DNA of 33,582 nucleotides from Gammaproteobacteria bacterium (GCA_029864185.1 JAOTTY010000008.1:1-33582), one strand, 5' to 3'; shown: positions 1 through 12,065, counted from the first letter of the stretch. The notes: generated from the sequence alone by a model not told the origin. Translations and numbers: made by a program.

Positions 1-1
1 G

Positions 2-547
2 GATATCGCAGGCGTCACCCAGCAAAGCCTGCGCGAGTCGATCGGCATCGTGCCGCAGGACACGGTGCTGTTCAACGACACGATTTTGTATAACATCCAG
101 TATGCCAGGCCACAGGCGACTTTCGAAGAGGTCAGGGAAGTTGCCCGCCTGGCCGATATCGATGCCTTTATTCACGCGCTGCCGCAGGGATATGACACCG
201 TCGTCGGCGAGCGCGGACTCAAGCTGTCGGGCGGCGAAAAGCAGCGCGTCGCGATCGCCAGGGTATTGCTGAAGGATCCCGCGATCCTGGTGTTCGACGA
301 GGCCACGTCGAGTCTGGACAGCCAGTCGGAAAAGAATATTCTCGGCGCGCTGGCGCGCATTTCGCGTAACAAGACGACGTTGGTGATCGCGCACCGACTA
401 TCGACCGTGATCGACGCCGATCGTATCATCGTGCTCGATCAGGGACGGATCAGGGAGCAGGGCAGCCATGACGTGTTGATCGACGCGAATGGGCTTTATG
501 CGCAGCTATGGCGGATGCAGCAGAAAAAAGCGCAGGAGGTCGCGTGA
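2..547 (+). CDS. ABC transporter ATP-binding C-terminal portion (Atm1/HMT type exporter), truncated at 5' window edge
   Basis: Open frame continues upstream of the ORF-track start at 50 (DIAGVTQQSLRESIGIVPQDTVLF). Contains LSGGEKQRVAIAR signature, Walker B (AILVFDEATSSLD) and H-loop (LVIAHRLST). Confidence 0.93.
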   Translation, partial: DIAGVTQQSLRESIGIVPQDTVLFNDTILYNIQYARPQATFEEVREVARLADIDAFIHALPQGYDTVVGERGLKLSGGEKQRVAIARVLLKDPAILVFDEATSSLDSQSEKNILGALARISRNKTTLVIAHRLSTVIDADRIIVLDQGRIREQGSHDVLIDANGLYAQLWRMQQKKAQEVA

Positions 548-867
548 ACGATCCGAGTAAATGCGCGGCGAGCGAACCCTTTGCGCTGCGAGTTGTCGGT
601 GACGACATGGCGCCCGAATTCGTCGACGGTCATATCATCGTGATCGATCCCGGCGGCAGGCTTGCTTCGGGCTGTTTCGTCGTCGCCAGCCACGATGGTG
701 AAATGATTTTCCGGCAGTTGATCATGCACGGCGACGAGCTGCGACTGGTAGCCCTCAAGCCCGGCCTGCCCGGGATCGAGCTCAAGGGCCTCGATGAAAT
801 CGTCGGCGTCGTCAGCCAGCGCTCGGGCAGGCGCCGCAGCGAACACAAGCGTTACGATAATCATTGA
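544..867 (+). CDS. S24/LexA C-terminal-like domain protein, apparently without the Ser-Lys dyad
   Basis: GTG start overlapping the ABC transporter stop (GTGA). FALRVVGDDMAPEFVDGHIIVIDP aligns by eye with the LexA/S24 motif; C-terminus SGRRRSEHKRYDNH. Confidence 0.75.
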   Translation: MNDPSKCAASEPFALRVVGDDMAPEFVDGHIIVIDPGGRLASGCFVVASHDGEMIFRQLIMHGDELRLVALKPGLPGIELKGLDEIVGVVSQRSGRRRSEHKRYDNH

Positions 868-1130
868 CGTCATCCCGGCGCCTGTGTGCTCTATCGCGCC
901 GGATTCGACGCCGTCTTTTTGCGGCCATGCCCGCGCGGCATCTTAGCCGACTTTTCGTCGATTCCGTCGATCCCGGTCGGCCCGGTTGATTTCGATAGCG
1001 TCGGCATGGTGCAGTTTGCTAATGACGGAAAGCACGTTTCGGCGAATAAATTTATTCCCGGAATCGCGATTTATTTAAAATATAGGTCCGATTCCCCTTA
1101 TACTGCGGCCAATACGGAGGGAGAGATCCA

Positions 1131-3398
1131 ATGTCAGACGAAAATCGCGAAAAGGCACTGAACTATCATCGCCTGCCGACTCCCGGCAAGCTTCGTATCG
1201 AGGCGACCAAGCCGCTCACTTCGCAGCAAGATCTCACGTTGGCTTATTCGCCCGGCGTCGCCTATCCCTGTCTGGAAATCGAAAAAAATCCGCTCTCGGC
1301 GCGGGATTACACGTCGCGTGCGAACCTGATCGGGGTCATTACCAACGGCACCGCGGTGCTCGGCCTCGGTGATATTGGCGCGATGGCCGCGAAACCGGTG
1401 ATGGAAGGCAAGGCGGTACTGTTCAAACGTTTTGCCGGCATCGACGTGTTCGACATCGAAATCAGCGAGAAAGACCCGGTCAAGCTGGCCGAGACTATCG
1501 AGCGTCTCGAACCAACCTTTTGCGGTATCAACCTCGAAGATATACAGGCCCCGGATTGCTTTTACGTCGAGAAATACCTGCGCGAGAAAATGTCGATCCC
1601 GGTATTCCATGACGATCAGCACGGCACCGCGATCGTAGTCGCGGCCGCGTTGAAGTCTGCGCTCGAAGTGGTTGGCAAGGATATCGGTAAGATCCGGCTG
1701 GTGACGTCGGGCGCCGGCGCCGCCGCGCTTTCCTGCCTGAATTTACTGCTGTCGATGGGGCTCGACCCCAACAATATACTGGTTTGCGACTCGAAAGGCG
1801 TTGTCTACAAGGGACGCAAGGATGCGATGGATGAATACAAGGAGGCTTTTGCCGTCGACACCGAGTTGCGTACGCTCGGCGAAGCGGTCGCGGGCGCGGA
1901 TGTTTTCCTGGGCCTTTCCGCCGGCAACGTTCTGAAACCCGAAATGGTCGAATCGATGACATCGAAGCCGATCGTATTCGCCCTCGCCAACCCGACACCG
2001 GAAATCGATCCGGCCGAAGCGAAACGCGTCTGCCCGGACGTGGTCATCGCTACCGGGCGCACCGATTACCCGAACCAGGTGAACAACGTACTGTGCTTTC
2101 CGTTCCTGTTTCGTGGTGCGCTCGACGCTGGCGCGACCGAGATCAACCAGGAAATGAAGATCGCCTGCGTCGACGCCATTTCGAGACTGGCCCGCTCCGG
2201 CACCAGCGATACGGTCGCCGATGCTTATCTCGGGGAATCGCTGACCTTCGGACCCGAATACCTGATTCCGAAGCCTTTCGATCAGCGTCTGATTCTCGAA
2301 GTCGCGCCCGCGGTGGCGCAGGCGGCGATGGATTCGGGCGTGGCCGAGCGACCGATCGAGGACATGAAGGCATATCGACAGACACTGACCGCGTTCGTCT
2401 TCAGGTCGGGCATGTTCATGAAACCGGTATTCGATACCGCGCGACTGGCCCGGCCACGCGTGGTTTTTGCCGAGGGTGAGAATTCCAAGGTATTGCAGGC
2501 GGTACAGAACGTACTGCAGGAGCAGCTCTGCGCGCCGATCGTACTGGGACGCGAAGATGTCATCAAAAAACTCATTCGAGAATATGCACTTACCATCAAA
2601 CCCGGCGTCGATTTCGAGGTTCTGGATTACCAGGAGAACGAGGGCTGGTGCAAGGAATTTCACCGGCTCACCGAGCGCCGCGGCAAGACGCCTTCGGAAG
2701 CGCGCGAAATCCTGCGCGCCAGCAAGACCACGCAGGCCGCGATGATGGTCAAACTCGGTCTCGCGGACACGATGATTTGCGGCACGATCGGCAGGTTTCA
2801 TCGCCATCTCGGTCGCATCCTGAGCGTGTCGCAGCAGAGCGACTGCGCGGACGACGAGATTTCGGCGCTAAGCGTTATCATTACCAGTAAGTTCACGCTG
2901 TTCATCACCGATACCCATGTCACGCCCGACCCGTCGGCCGAAGCGATCGCCAACATGACGATTCTCGCGGCGAGAGAAGTGGCCCGATTCGGGCTGACGC
3001 CCAAGGCAGCGCTGCTGTCGCATTCGAATTTTGGCAGCCATGACTCGAAATCATCCCGCAAAATGCGCGAGGCCCTGGAGATCGTTTCCAGGTCCCGTCC
3101 GGACTTGATGGTCGAAGGCGAGATGCAGGCCAACCTCGCGCTGTCGCCGAAGGCGATGGCTGAGCAGTTCCCCAACTCGAATCTTGACGGAATCGCCAAC
3201 CTGCTGATCATGCCAAACCTCGATGCGGCGCATATCGCGATGAACATGGTCAAGCTCAGCGCCGACGGCGTGCCGATCGGACCGATACTGCTAGGCTGTA
3301 ATATCTCGGCGCATATCGTGACACCGGTTACGACGGTGCGCGGCCTGGTCAACATGACGGCCATCGCCGCCGCCAGGCTCGCTGCGGAGGAAAGCTGA
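1131..3398 (+). CDS. maeB: NADP-dependent malic enzyme with C-terminal phosphotransacetylase-like domain
   Basis: 755 aa. Malic motifs (YSPGVAYPC, DIGAMAAKPVMEGKAVLFKRFAGIDVFDIE, FHDDQHGTAIV) followed by a PTA-like domain (RVVFAEGENSKVLQAV). Purine-rich SD-like GGAGGGAGAG upstream. Confidence 0.95.
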   Translation: MSDENREKALNYHRLPTPGKLRIEATKPLTSQQDLTLAYSPGVAYPCLEIEKNPLSARDYTSRANLIGVITNGTAVLGLGDIGAMAAKPVMEGKAVLFKRFAGIDVFDIEISEKDPVKLAETIERLEPTFCGINLEDIQAPDCFYVEKYLREKMSIPVFHDDQHGTAIVVAAALKSALEVVGKDIGKIRLVTSGAGAAALSCLNLLLSMGLDPNNILVCDSKGVVYKGRKDAMDEYKEAFAVDTELRTLGEAVAGADVFLGLSAGNVLKPEMVESMTSKPIVFALANPTPEIDPAEAKRVCPDVVIATGRTDYPNQVNNVLCFPFLFRGALDAGATEINQEMKIACVDAISRLARSGTSDTVADAYLGESLTFGPEYLIPKPFDQRLILEVAPAVAQAAMDSGVAERPIEDMKAYRQTLTAFVFRSGMFMKPVFDTARLARPRVVFAEGENSKVLQAVQNVLQEQLCAPIVLGREDVIKKLIREYALTIKPGVDFEVLDYQENEGWCKEFHRLTERRGKTPSEAREILRASKTTQAAMMVKLGLADTMICGTIGRFHRHLGRILSVSQQSDCADDEISALSVIITSKFTLFITDTHVTPDPSAEAIANMTILAAREVARFGLTPKAALLSHSNFGSHDSKSSRKMREALEIVSRSRPDLMVEGEMQANLALSPKAMAEQFPNSNLDGIANLLIMPNLDAAHIAMNMVKLSADGVPIGPILLGCNISAHIVTPVTTVRGLVNMTAIAAARLAAEES

Positions 3399-3401
3399 TC
3401 G

Positions 3402-3575
3402 ATGCAACTGGTAATACTGCTGCTCGCGTTTCTGGCGTTGTTTATTTACCTGACGCTGGGCGCTCGACGCGACCCCGATAAACGCAAGCTTTACTATCTA
3501 TTCATCGTCGTCGACCTGTGGCTTGCCGCCGTGTTCGTATACCTCGTGGTCAGCGCGATCCTCGATTACAACTAA
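3402..3575 (+). CDS. 57-aa predicted two-helix membrane peptide
   Basis: MQLVILLLAFLALFIYLTLGARRDPDKRKLYYLFIVVDLWLAAVFVYLVVSAILDYN*. Starts 4 nt after the maeB stop with SD-like GGAGGAAAG. Below the ORF-track length cutoff. Confidence 0.65.
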   Translation: MQLVILLLAFLALFIYLTLGARRDPDKRKLYYLFIVVDLWLAAVFVYLVVSAILDYN

Positions 3576-3725
3576 ATGTGTCGTCATCGTCGCAATCGAA
3601 ATCCCGAATGTCGACTCGGCGATAGCTCCGAGCCTTTCCAGGGTTCTAAACTTTAGCGGTATTTCCGTGGGACGGGTCTCTGGTCGCGGTCGCGATTGTG
3701 ATCCTTAGAATTCAGGGGTATTGTC

Positions 3726-4667
3726 ATGAGTCACACGCAATACGCGCCGGCGCGACAACGCCTGCAGCGCAGCGAGCTCGCCGTGCCGGGTTCCAGTCCG
3801 GGTATGTTCGAAAAGGCGGCCAGCAGTTCCGCCGATTACGTTTTCCTCGACCTCGAGGACGCGGTTTCACCGGGTGACAAGGCGCAGGCGCGCAGGAATA
3901 TCATCGAAGCGCTCAACGATATCGACTGGCGTGGCAAGGGCAAGACCGTGTCGGTGCGCATAAACAGTCTCGACACGCATTACATGTACCGCGACGTCGT
4001 CGACGTGGTCGAGCAGGCCGGTGCCAACCTCGATACCATCCTCATTCCCAAGGTCGGGGTTGCCGCTGACGTTTACATGGTTGACGCGATGCTGACCCAG
4101 ATCGAGACCGCGAAAGGATTCGAAAACAGAATAGGGCTCGAGGCGCTGATCGAAATCACCCTCGGCATGGCCAACGTCGACGCGATCGCGACCTCCAGCC
4201 CGCGCATGGAGGCGATGCATTTCGGGGTTGCCGACTACGCGGCGAGCTGCCGCGCGCGCACCACCAATATCGGCGGACTCAACCCGGATTACCCGGGCGA
4301 TCAGTGGCACCATGGCCTGTCGCGCATGCTGGTGGCCTGCCGCGCCTATGGCCTGCGCCCGATCGACGGCCCGTTTGGGGATTTCAACGATCCGGACGGT
4401 TACCGCGAAGCCGCGCGCCGCGCGGCCACGCTGGGCTACGACGGCAAATGGGCGATTCATCCGTCGCAGATCGAGCTGGCCAACGATATTTTTTCGCCAC
4501 CCGATGCCGAGGTGGAGCGCGCGCGACGGATTCTCGCGGCGCTGGAGGAGGCCGCCGCGGCCGGCAAGGGCGCCGCGCAGCTCGACGGGCGCATGATCGA
4601 CGCCGCGTCCGCGCGCATGGCGGAGAACGTGGTTAAAACCGATGCGGCCATCAGAGCCAAATCCTAG
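3726..4667 (+). CDS. mcl: HpcH/HpaI/CitE-type lyase, likely L-malyl-CoA/beta-methylmalyl-CoA lyase
   Basis: [53 protein letters not shown]. Resembles Mcl1-type lyases of serine-cycle bacteria from memory and sits directly upstream of mtkAB-like genes. Confidence 0.88.
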   Translation: MSHTQYAPARQRLQRSELAVPGSSPGMFEKAASSSADYVFLDLEDAVSPGDKAQARRNIIEALNDIDWRGKGKTVSVRINSLDTHYMYRDVVDVVEQAGANLDTILIPKVGVAADVYMVDAMLTQIETAKGFENRIGLEALIEITLGMANVDAIATSSPRMEAMHFGVADYAASCRARTTNIGGLNPDYPGDQWHHGLSRMLVACRAYGLRPIDGPFGDFNDPDGYREAARRAATLGYDGKWAIHPSQIELANDIFSPPDAEVERARRILAALEEAAAAGKGAAQLDGRMIDAASARMAENVVKTDAAIRAKS

Positions 4668-4690
4668 CGTCGGCAGCGGAGGGGAAATCT

Positions 4691-5875
4691 ATGGATATAC
4701 ACGAGTACCAGGCAAAAGCGTTGCTGGCCGAGTTCGGCATGCCGATCGCCAGGGGCGGCATCGCCTACAGTCCCGAGCAGGCGGCTTACCGGGCCAAGGA
4801 ACTGGGTGGCGAAAAATGGGTAGTCAAGGCCCAGATTCACTCCGGCGCGCGCGGCAAGGCCGGTGGCATCAGGGTTTGCTCCAGCGAACACGAAGTCACG
4901 GAGGCGGCCAACCAGCTACTGGGGCGACGTCTGGTAACCAACCAGACGGGCCCGGGGGGCAAACTCGTCGGGCGACTGTATATCGAGGAAGCCACCGATA
5001 TCGAGCGCGAGATCTACCTCGCTTTCGTGCTCGACCGATCCTCGGAGCGTATCATGTGCGTGGCCTCGGCCGCGGGCGGAATGGACATCGAGGAAATCGC
5101 CGAAAAAAGCCCCGACGCTATCGTGCGGGTATCGATCGAACCCGCCGTCGGCATGCAGGATTTCCAGGCGCGCGAAATCGCGTTCGCGCTCGGTATGGGA
5201 GCCGGGCAACTCGCAGAATCGGTCAAGGCACTGAAGGCCTGTTACCGCGCGTTTCGCGATCTCGATGCGACCATGGTCGAGGTCAATCCGCTAGTGGTAA
5301 CGGCGGGCGGGCGGATCATCGCGCTCGACGCGAAAATGGCTTTCGACGACAACGCGCTGTTCCGGCGTCCCAGGATTTCCGAGCTGCGCGACAAGTCGCA
5401 GGAGGATCCGCGCGAAATGAGTGCCGCGGATCGCGGATTGAGCTATGTCGGCCTCGACGGCGATATCGGCTGCATCATCAACGGCGCCGGTCTTGCAATG
5501 GCGACAATGGACATGATTAAACACGTCGGTGGCGAGCCGGCCAACTTTCTCGATATCGGCGGCGGGGCATCCCCGGAACGGGTCGCGAAGGCCTTCAACC
5601 TGGTGCTGTCGGACCAGGGTGTGCACGCGATCCTGGTCAATATCTTCGCCGGTATCAACCGCTGCGACTGGGTTGCCGAAGGCGTAATTCAGGCCATGGA
5701 GAGACTCGATGTTGTAGTGCCCGTGGTGGTACGCCTGTCCGGCACTAACGTAGAACTCGGTCGCCGGATCCTGGCCGGCAGCAAGGTGAACCTGATTACC
5801 GCGGATACGCTCGCCGAGGCGGCCGAAAAAGCGGTGGCTGCGGCCGAGTCGTACCAGGCAACTCTCGCGGGCTAG
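4691..5875 (+). CDS. mtkA: Malate-CoA ligase (malate thiokinase) beta subunit, SucC family
   Basis: [76 protein letters not shown]. Close to Methylobacterium-type MtkA as recalled, next to mcl. Confidence 0.85.
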   Translation: MDIHEYQAKALLAEFGMPIARGGIAYSPEQAAYRAKELGGEKWVVKAQIHSGARGKAGGIRVCSSEHEVTEAANQLLGRRLVTNQTGPGGKLVGRLYIEEATDIEREIYLAFVLDRSSERIMCVASAAGGMDIEEIAEKSPDAIVRVSIEPAVGMQDFQAREIAFALGMGAGQLAESVKALKACYRAFRDLDATMVEVNPLVVTAGGRIIALDAKMAFDDNALFRRPRISELRDKSQEDPREMSAADRGLSYVGLDGDIGCIINGAGLAMATMDMIKHVGGEPANFLDIGGGASPERVAKAFNLVLSDQGVHAILVNIFAGINRCDWVAEGVIQAMERLDVVVPVVVRLSGTNVELGRRILAGSKVNLITADTLAEAAEKAVAAAESYQATLAG

Positions 5876-5888
5876 GAGCAATATCGAC

Positions 5889-6776
5889 ATGAGCATATTT
5901 CTCGACCAAAAAACGCGCGTCATCGTGCAGGGTTACACCGGCCGTATCGGTACTTTCCACGCACAGGAAATGATCGACTATGGCACCAACGTGGTTGGCG
6001 GGGTTACGCCGGGCAAAGGCGGCGAAAAACATCTCGAGCGGCCGGTTTTCGATACCGTCAAGAATGCGGTGCACGAGACTGGCGCCGAGGCCAGCGTCGT
6101 GTTCGTGCCACCGCCATTTGCCGCGGACGCGATCATGGAAGCCGCGGACGCCGGTATCCGTTTTTGCGTATGCGTGACCGACGGTATCCCGGCGCAGGAC
6201 ATGATGCGTGTCAAGCGCTACATGCGCCGCTACAAGCGCGAAGACCGTATGACGCTGACCGGTCCGAACTGCGCTGGCACCATCAGTCCCGGCAGGGCGA
6301 TGATGGGCATCATGCCGGGACATATCTACCTGCAGGGCAACGTCGGCCTGATCGGACGTTCTGGTACCCTCGGCTACGAGGCCGCGTCGCAGATGAAAGC
6401 GATGGGTATAGGTATCTCGACCAGTGTCGGCATCGGTGGCGATCCGATCAACGGCAGCGCCTTCCGCGATCATCTGGAGCGGTTTGAACTGGATCCGGAT
6501 ACCCACCTGGTGGTCATGATCGGCGAAATCGGCGGACCACAGGAGGCCGAGGCCGCTGCGTTCGCGCGCGACCACATGAAAAAACCGGTGCTCGCCTATA
6601 TCGCGGGCCTGACCGCGCCGAAAGGACGCACCATGGGTCATGCTGGCGCCATCGTTACCAGCGCCGGAGAATCGGCCGCAGAAAAAGTCGAAATTCTGCG
6701 TGACGCCGGAGTCGGGATTATCGTGCGTCCATCCGAATTCGGTAACGCGATCGCCGAGGCGCTGGCGAAAATTTGA
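5889..6776 (+). CDS. mtkB: Malate-CoA ligase (malate thiokinase) alpha subunit, SucD family
   Basis: [46 protein letters not shown]; phosphohistidine region GHAGAIVT. Confidence 0.87.
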   Translation: MSIFLDQKTRVIVQGYTGRIGTFHAQEMIDYGTNVVGGVTPGKGGEKHLERPVFDTVKNAVHETGAEASVVFVPPPFAADAIMEAADAGIRFCVCVTDGIPAQDMMRVKRYMRRYKREDRMTLTGPNCAGTISPGRAMMGIMPGHIYLQGNVGLIGRSGTLGYEAASQMKAMGIGISTSVGIGGDPINGSAFRDHLERFELDPDTHLVVMIGEIGGPQEAEAAAFARDHMKKPVLAYIAGLTAPKGRTMGHAGAIVTSAGESAAEKVEILRDAGVGIIVRPSEFGNAIAEALAKI

Positions 6777-6905
6777 GCAGCCTGACGCCCGTATCGTGGC
6801 AGCACGGCGGCGAAAATCAGCGTCGCAATTGATCTGCGTCGGTAACTTGTGTGCCGGGATCGCATAAATTTTCTGGTATAGATACATCCTAAGAGGAGAT
6901 TGAAA

Positions 6906-7346
6906 ATGTCAATAGCAGTCGTTGTCGCCGATGCCAGCAGGGCCAGGATACTTTTCACCGAGGACGATGCAGGACACGGTGTGCTGGTGGAATCCGAGGA
7001 CCTGGTTCATCCCGAGAGCCGCCTGCGCGAGCAGGACCTGGTTGCCGACGGCACCGGTAGCGGCAACGATTCCGGCGGTTTCGGCATGCACTCGATGGGA
7101 CACGAAAAGGCAGCACATAACCGCCAGGCGGAAATCTTCGCGTCGCAACTGTGCGAACATATCGACAAGATTCACCGTCGCCGAAAATTGCGTCGTATCT
7201 ACCTGGTCGCGCCGCCTCAATTCCTCGGTATGCTGCGCGCCGGTCTCGGCAAGCAGTGTGCGAGTCTAGTGGCGGACGAAGTGAACAAGAATCTGGTTGC
7301 CCATAGCCTCGACGATATTCGCAGACACCTGCCGAAGCGCCTGTAG
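6906..7346 (+). CDS. Host attachment protein family (PF10116-like)
   Basis: MSIAVVVADASRARILFTED N-terminus; LRRIYLVAPPQFLGMLRAGL; LxxHSLDDIRRHLP C-terminus. ATG at 6906 preferred over TTG at 6900 because AAGAGGAGA lies just upstream. Confidence 0.8.
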   Translation: MSIAVVVADASRARILFTEDDAGHGVLVESEDLVHPESRLREQDLVADGTGSGNDSGGFGMHSMGHEKAAHNRQAEIFASQLCEHIDKIHRRRKLRRIYLVAPPQFLGMLRAGLGKQCASLVADEVNKNLVAHSLDDIRRHLPKRL

Positions 7347-7680
7347 CGGCGACCCTGATAGGTTGCCCGTCCGCCGGTTGGCGGGTTGGCGTAGCGAGGC
7401 GCTGCAAGCCCGGGATTCATATCGTCGAGGACGAAAAATCTCCCCCGATTGCAGGATTATCCTGCGGTTAGCGGCGATTATCAGACGCCTTCCATAATTT
7501 CCCGTTTATCTGCAGTCAAACGGAACTTTATGAACTAAAATGGATCCTAACCTCGTGCACGTTTCGACGCGTGCCGCCGGTCAGTTATCCGGGTCATCGC
7601 AGTTAAACCTCGTTCGACGTTATTCTGTAAGTTGCCTCGATTTATCTGTAGAATCAACCGTCAGGAACGGGGGGTAAAAA

Positions 7681-8859
7681 ATGTCGCTTCAAGGCTTGTT
7701 TTCACTATCTATCTGGGGTTATGTCGGCATCGCGTTATTGCTAACGCACATCACTATTGCCAGCGTCACCATTTTTCTGCATCGCCACCAGGCCCACCAT
7801 GCGCTCAGCCTGAAACCGGTGGTCAGCCATTTTTTCCGCTTCTGGTTATGGCTTACGTCCGGTATCGTTACGCGCGAATGGGTTGCGATTCACCGCAAGC
7901 ATCACGCCCGCTGCGAGACCGTCGACGACCCGCACAGCCCTCGCATCAAGGGCATCCTGACGGTGTTGTTCGGCGGATACTGGTTGTATCGGAACGAAGC
8001 TCGTAACCAGAAAACCCTGGCACAGTTCGGTCATGGCACGCCTGACGACTGGCTCGAGAAACACCTGTACAGCGCCTACCCGTGGCTCGGTATTTCCCTG
8101 ATGGCGCTTATCGAACTGGCGCTGCTGGGTTTGCCTGGACTCGCGATTTTCGTGGTGCAGATGCTGTGGATACCGTTCTGGGCGGCGGGCGTCATCAACG
8201 GGCTGGGACATTATTGGGGTTATCGCGGCTTTGAAACCAGCGATGCGTCCACCAATATCGTCCCCTGGGGTATCCTGATAGGCGGCGAGGAGCTGCATAA
8301 TAACCATCACGCCTACGCCGCGTCGGCACGGTTGTCGAACAAGTGGTGGGAGATCGACCTCGGCTGGATTTACATCCGTGCGCTGGCCATGTTCCGGCTG
8401 GCACGGGTAAAGCGGCTGGCGCCGAAGGCCGTCAGCAAGCGCGATCGGCGCATGATAGACCGGGATACCGTCCGCGCCGTCGTCAGCCAGCGTTTTTTCA
8501 TCCTCAAGCATTATGGCCGGATCGTGATCCGCCCAGCCTTGCGCGAGGCACGTCGCAATACCGATCGGATGGGGCGGCGATTGATTCGTCGCGCAAGAAA
8601 GTTGTTGACACGCGAGGATATCCAGCCTGATCTGCAGGCCACCGAAACCATCCAGCGCGTGTTGCAGCAGGACAAGACGATCGCCACCATCTACCAGTTC
8701 AAGCAGCAGTTGAAAGAAGTCTGGACCCGTGGTTCGGCAAGCCAGACGAACCGGGTAGAGCGCCTGCAGGCGTGGTGCGCCGCGTCGGAACAAAGCGGAA
8801 TTCGCGCCCTCGAGGAGTTTGCGGAATTTCTGCGCGGCTACCGGCTGCAGCCAGCATAG
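7681..8859 (+). CDS. Acyl-CoA/fatty acid desaturase
   Basis: Three histidine boxes: HRHQAHH, HRKHH, HNNHH; hydrophobic segments; long charged C-terminal extension. Confidence 0.9.
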   Translation: MSLQGLFSLSIWGYVGIALLLTHITIASVTIFLHRHQAHHALSLKPVVSHFFRFWLWLTSGIVTREWVAIHRKHHARCETVDDPHSPRIKGILTVLFGGYWLYRNEARNQKTLAQFGHGTPDDWLEKHLYSAYPWLGISLMALIELALLGLPGLAIFVVQMLWIPFWAAGVINGLGHYWGYRGFETSDASTNIVPWGILIGGEELHNNHHAYAASARLSNKWWEIDLGWIYIRALAMFRLARVKRLAPKAVSKRDRRMIDRDTVRAVVSQRFFILKHYGRIVIRPALREARRNTDRMGRRLIRRARKLLTREDIQPDLQATETIQRVLQQDKTIATIYQFKQQLKEVWTRGSASQTNRVERLQAWCAASEQSGIRALEEFAEFLRGYRLQPA

Positions 8860-9095
8860 TTCTCAAGGAATAGCGCCTGCCTCGGAAAGCGTATCGAGCG
8901 CGAACATGCCGTTATTTTTACGGCAAGCCACCCCCTGCCGTGATGGGTGCGCGGTGCTTACGGATGATGACGATCGCGCCAGCTTTCGTTTGCTGATTTC
9001 GACCGAGAACATTAACCATCCCGTCCCTGATGAAATCGGCGGCGGCGGTGACAGCCGTCCTCGCCAGATCCCGAGATACCGGCGTAATATTCAGG

Positions 9096-9740
9096 CTAGG
9101 CCCAGCGATCCAGCGCGTTTTCGAACTGTTCGCGCGCGATGTCGACCGCACCAAGGGATTTCAGGTGCGCGGTGGGCAGCTGGCAGTCGATCATCCGATA
9201 GCGGCCGCAGTCAACCAGGTGCTTGAGGCAAAGTTTCGAAGCGTTGGCTTCGCGACTAAACATGGATTCACCGAAGAACACCTCGCCCAGTGCAACGCCG
9301 TAGAGACCGCCCACCAGGTTACCGTCGCGACGGCATTCGATCGAATGCGCAAACCCGGCGCGATGCAAGTCGATAAACGCGGCGATCATCGGTGCATTGA
9401 TCCAGGTGCCGCTCTGGCCCGCGCGTTCGCCCGCGCAGGCATTTATCACCGCCCTGAAATCCTGGTCTTCCGTGATCCTGTAGCGCCGCTGCCGCGCGAG
9501 TTTTTGCAGGCTCCTGCTCTGGTGGAAATCTCGCGGGAAAAGCACGGTCCGCGGGGCCGGTGACCACCACAGGATAGGCTCGTTCTCCGAGAACCATGGA
9601 AATATGCCCTGTCGATAGGCGACCAGCAACCACTCGACGTCGAGGCTGCCGCCCGCGGCGAGTAATCCAGGGGGTTCGGCCAGCACCGATGCGGTATCCG
9701 GAAAATGCGGGCGGGCGTTTGGGTCGAGCCAGGGAATCAT
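9096..9740 (-). CDS. aat: Leucyl/phenylalanyl-tRNA-protein transferase
   Basis: LLAAGGSLDVEWLLVAYRQGIFPWFSENEPILWWSPAPRTVLFP is the characteristic Aat N-terminal block; GGLYGVALGEVFFGESMFS. Confidence 0.96.
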   Translation of the reverse strand: MIPWLDPNARPHFPDTASVLAEPPGLLAAGGSLDVEWLLVAYRQGIFPWFSENEPILWWSPAPRTVLFPRDFHQSRSLQKLARQRRYRITEDQDFRAVINACAGERAGQSGTWINAPMIAAFIDLHRAGFAHSIECRRDGNLVGGLYGVALGEVFFGESMFSREANASKLCLKHLVDCGRYRMIDCQLPTAHLKSLGAVDIAREQFENALDRWA

Positions 9741-9784
9741 ATATAAATCAATTATTTAAGATATATACTTAAAGTGTATTATAT

Positions 9785-11909
<2,125 letters not shown>

Positions 11910-12065
11910 TCAGGATCTGGGGCTGGAAAAAGACGCCAATAGTAAAGATAAATCTGCGCCGTGACTATATGGTTGTCGGGCAGGTTTTTTTCAATGGGAT
12001 TAATTCTGGTTCATGGCGGAGCGGATCATGTAAAATAAGCGATTTTATGCGAGGCTGTATCTCAG

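Noticed and set aside
1045-1056. AATAAATTTATT palindrome upstream of maeB
   Set aside because: Short AT-rich palindrome; too likely by chance to call an operator, and the nearby TATACT lacks a convincing -35 box.
1743-2807. 354-aa minus-strand ORF inside maeB
   Set aside because: Shadow ORF antisense to clear malic enzyme coding sequence.
4642-5520. 292-aa plus-strand ORF overlapping mtkA in another frame
   Set aside because: Low-complexity Arg/Gly-rich composition; the mtkA frame has strong family motifs.
5796-6887. 363-aa minus-strand ORF opposite mtkB
   Set aside because: Antisense shadow of a SucD-family gene.
7347-7680. 334-nt intergenic region with CCGCC-GGTT-GGCGG hairpin, considered as a terminator or sRNA
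   Set aside because: No T-tract after the stem and no clear promoter/terminator pair, so no RNA gene can be claimed.
7846-8793. 315-aa minus-strand ORF opposite the desaturase
   Set aside because: Antisense to three intact histidine boxes; no domain signal.
8876-8890. 15-mer CCTGCCTCGGAAAGC also found near 31942, considered as a dispersed repeat
   Set aside because: One exact 15-nt match in 33 kb is roughly expected by chance; flanks do not match.
8860-9095. Intergenic stretch between desaturase and aat with short minus-strand ORF (8918-9154)
   Set aside because: The short ORF overlaps the aat 3' end and shows no recognised family; a gene remnant is possible but unsupported.
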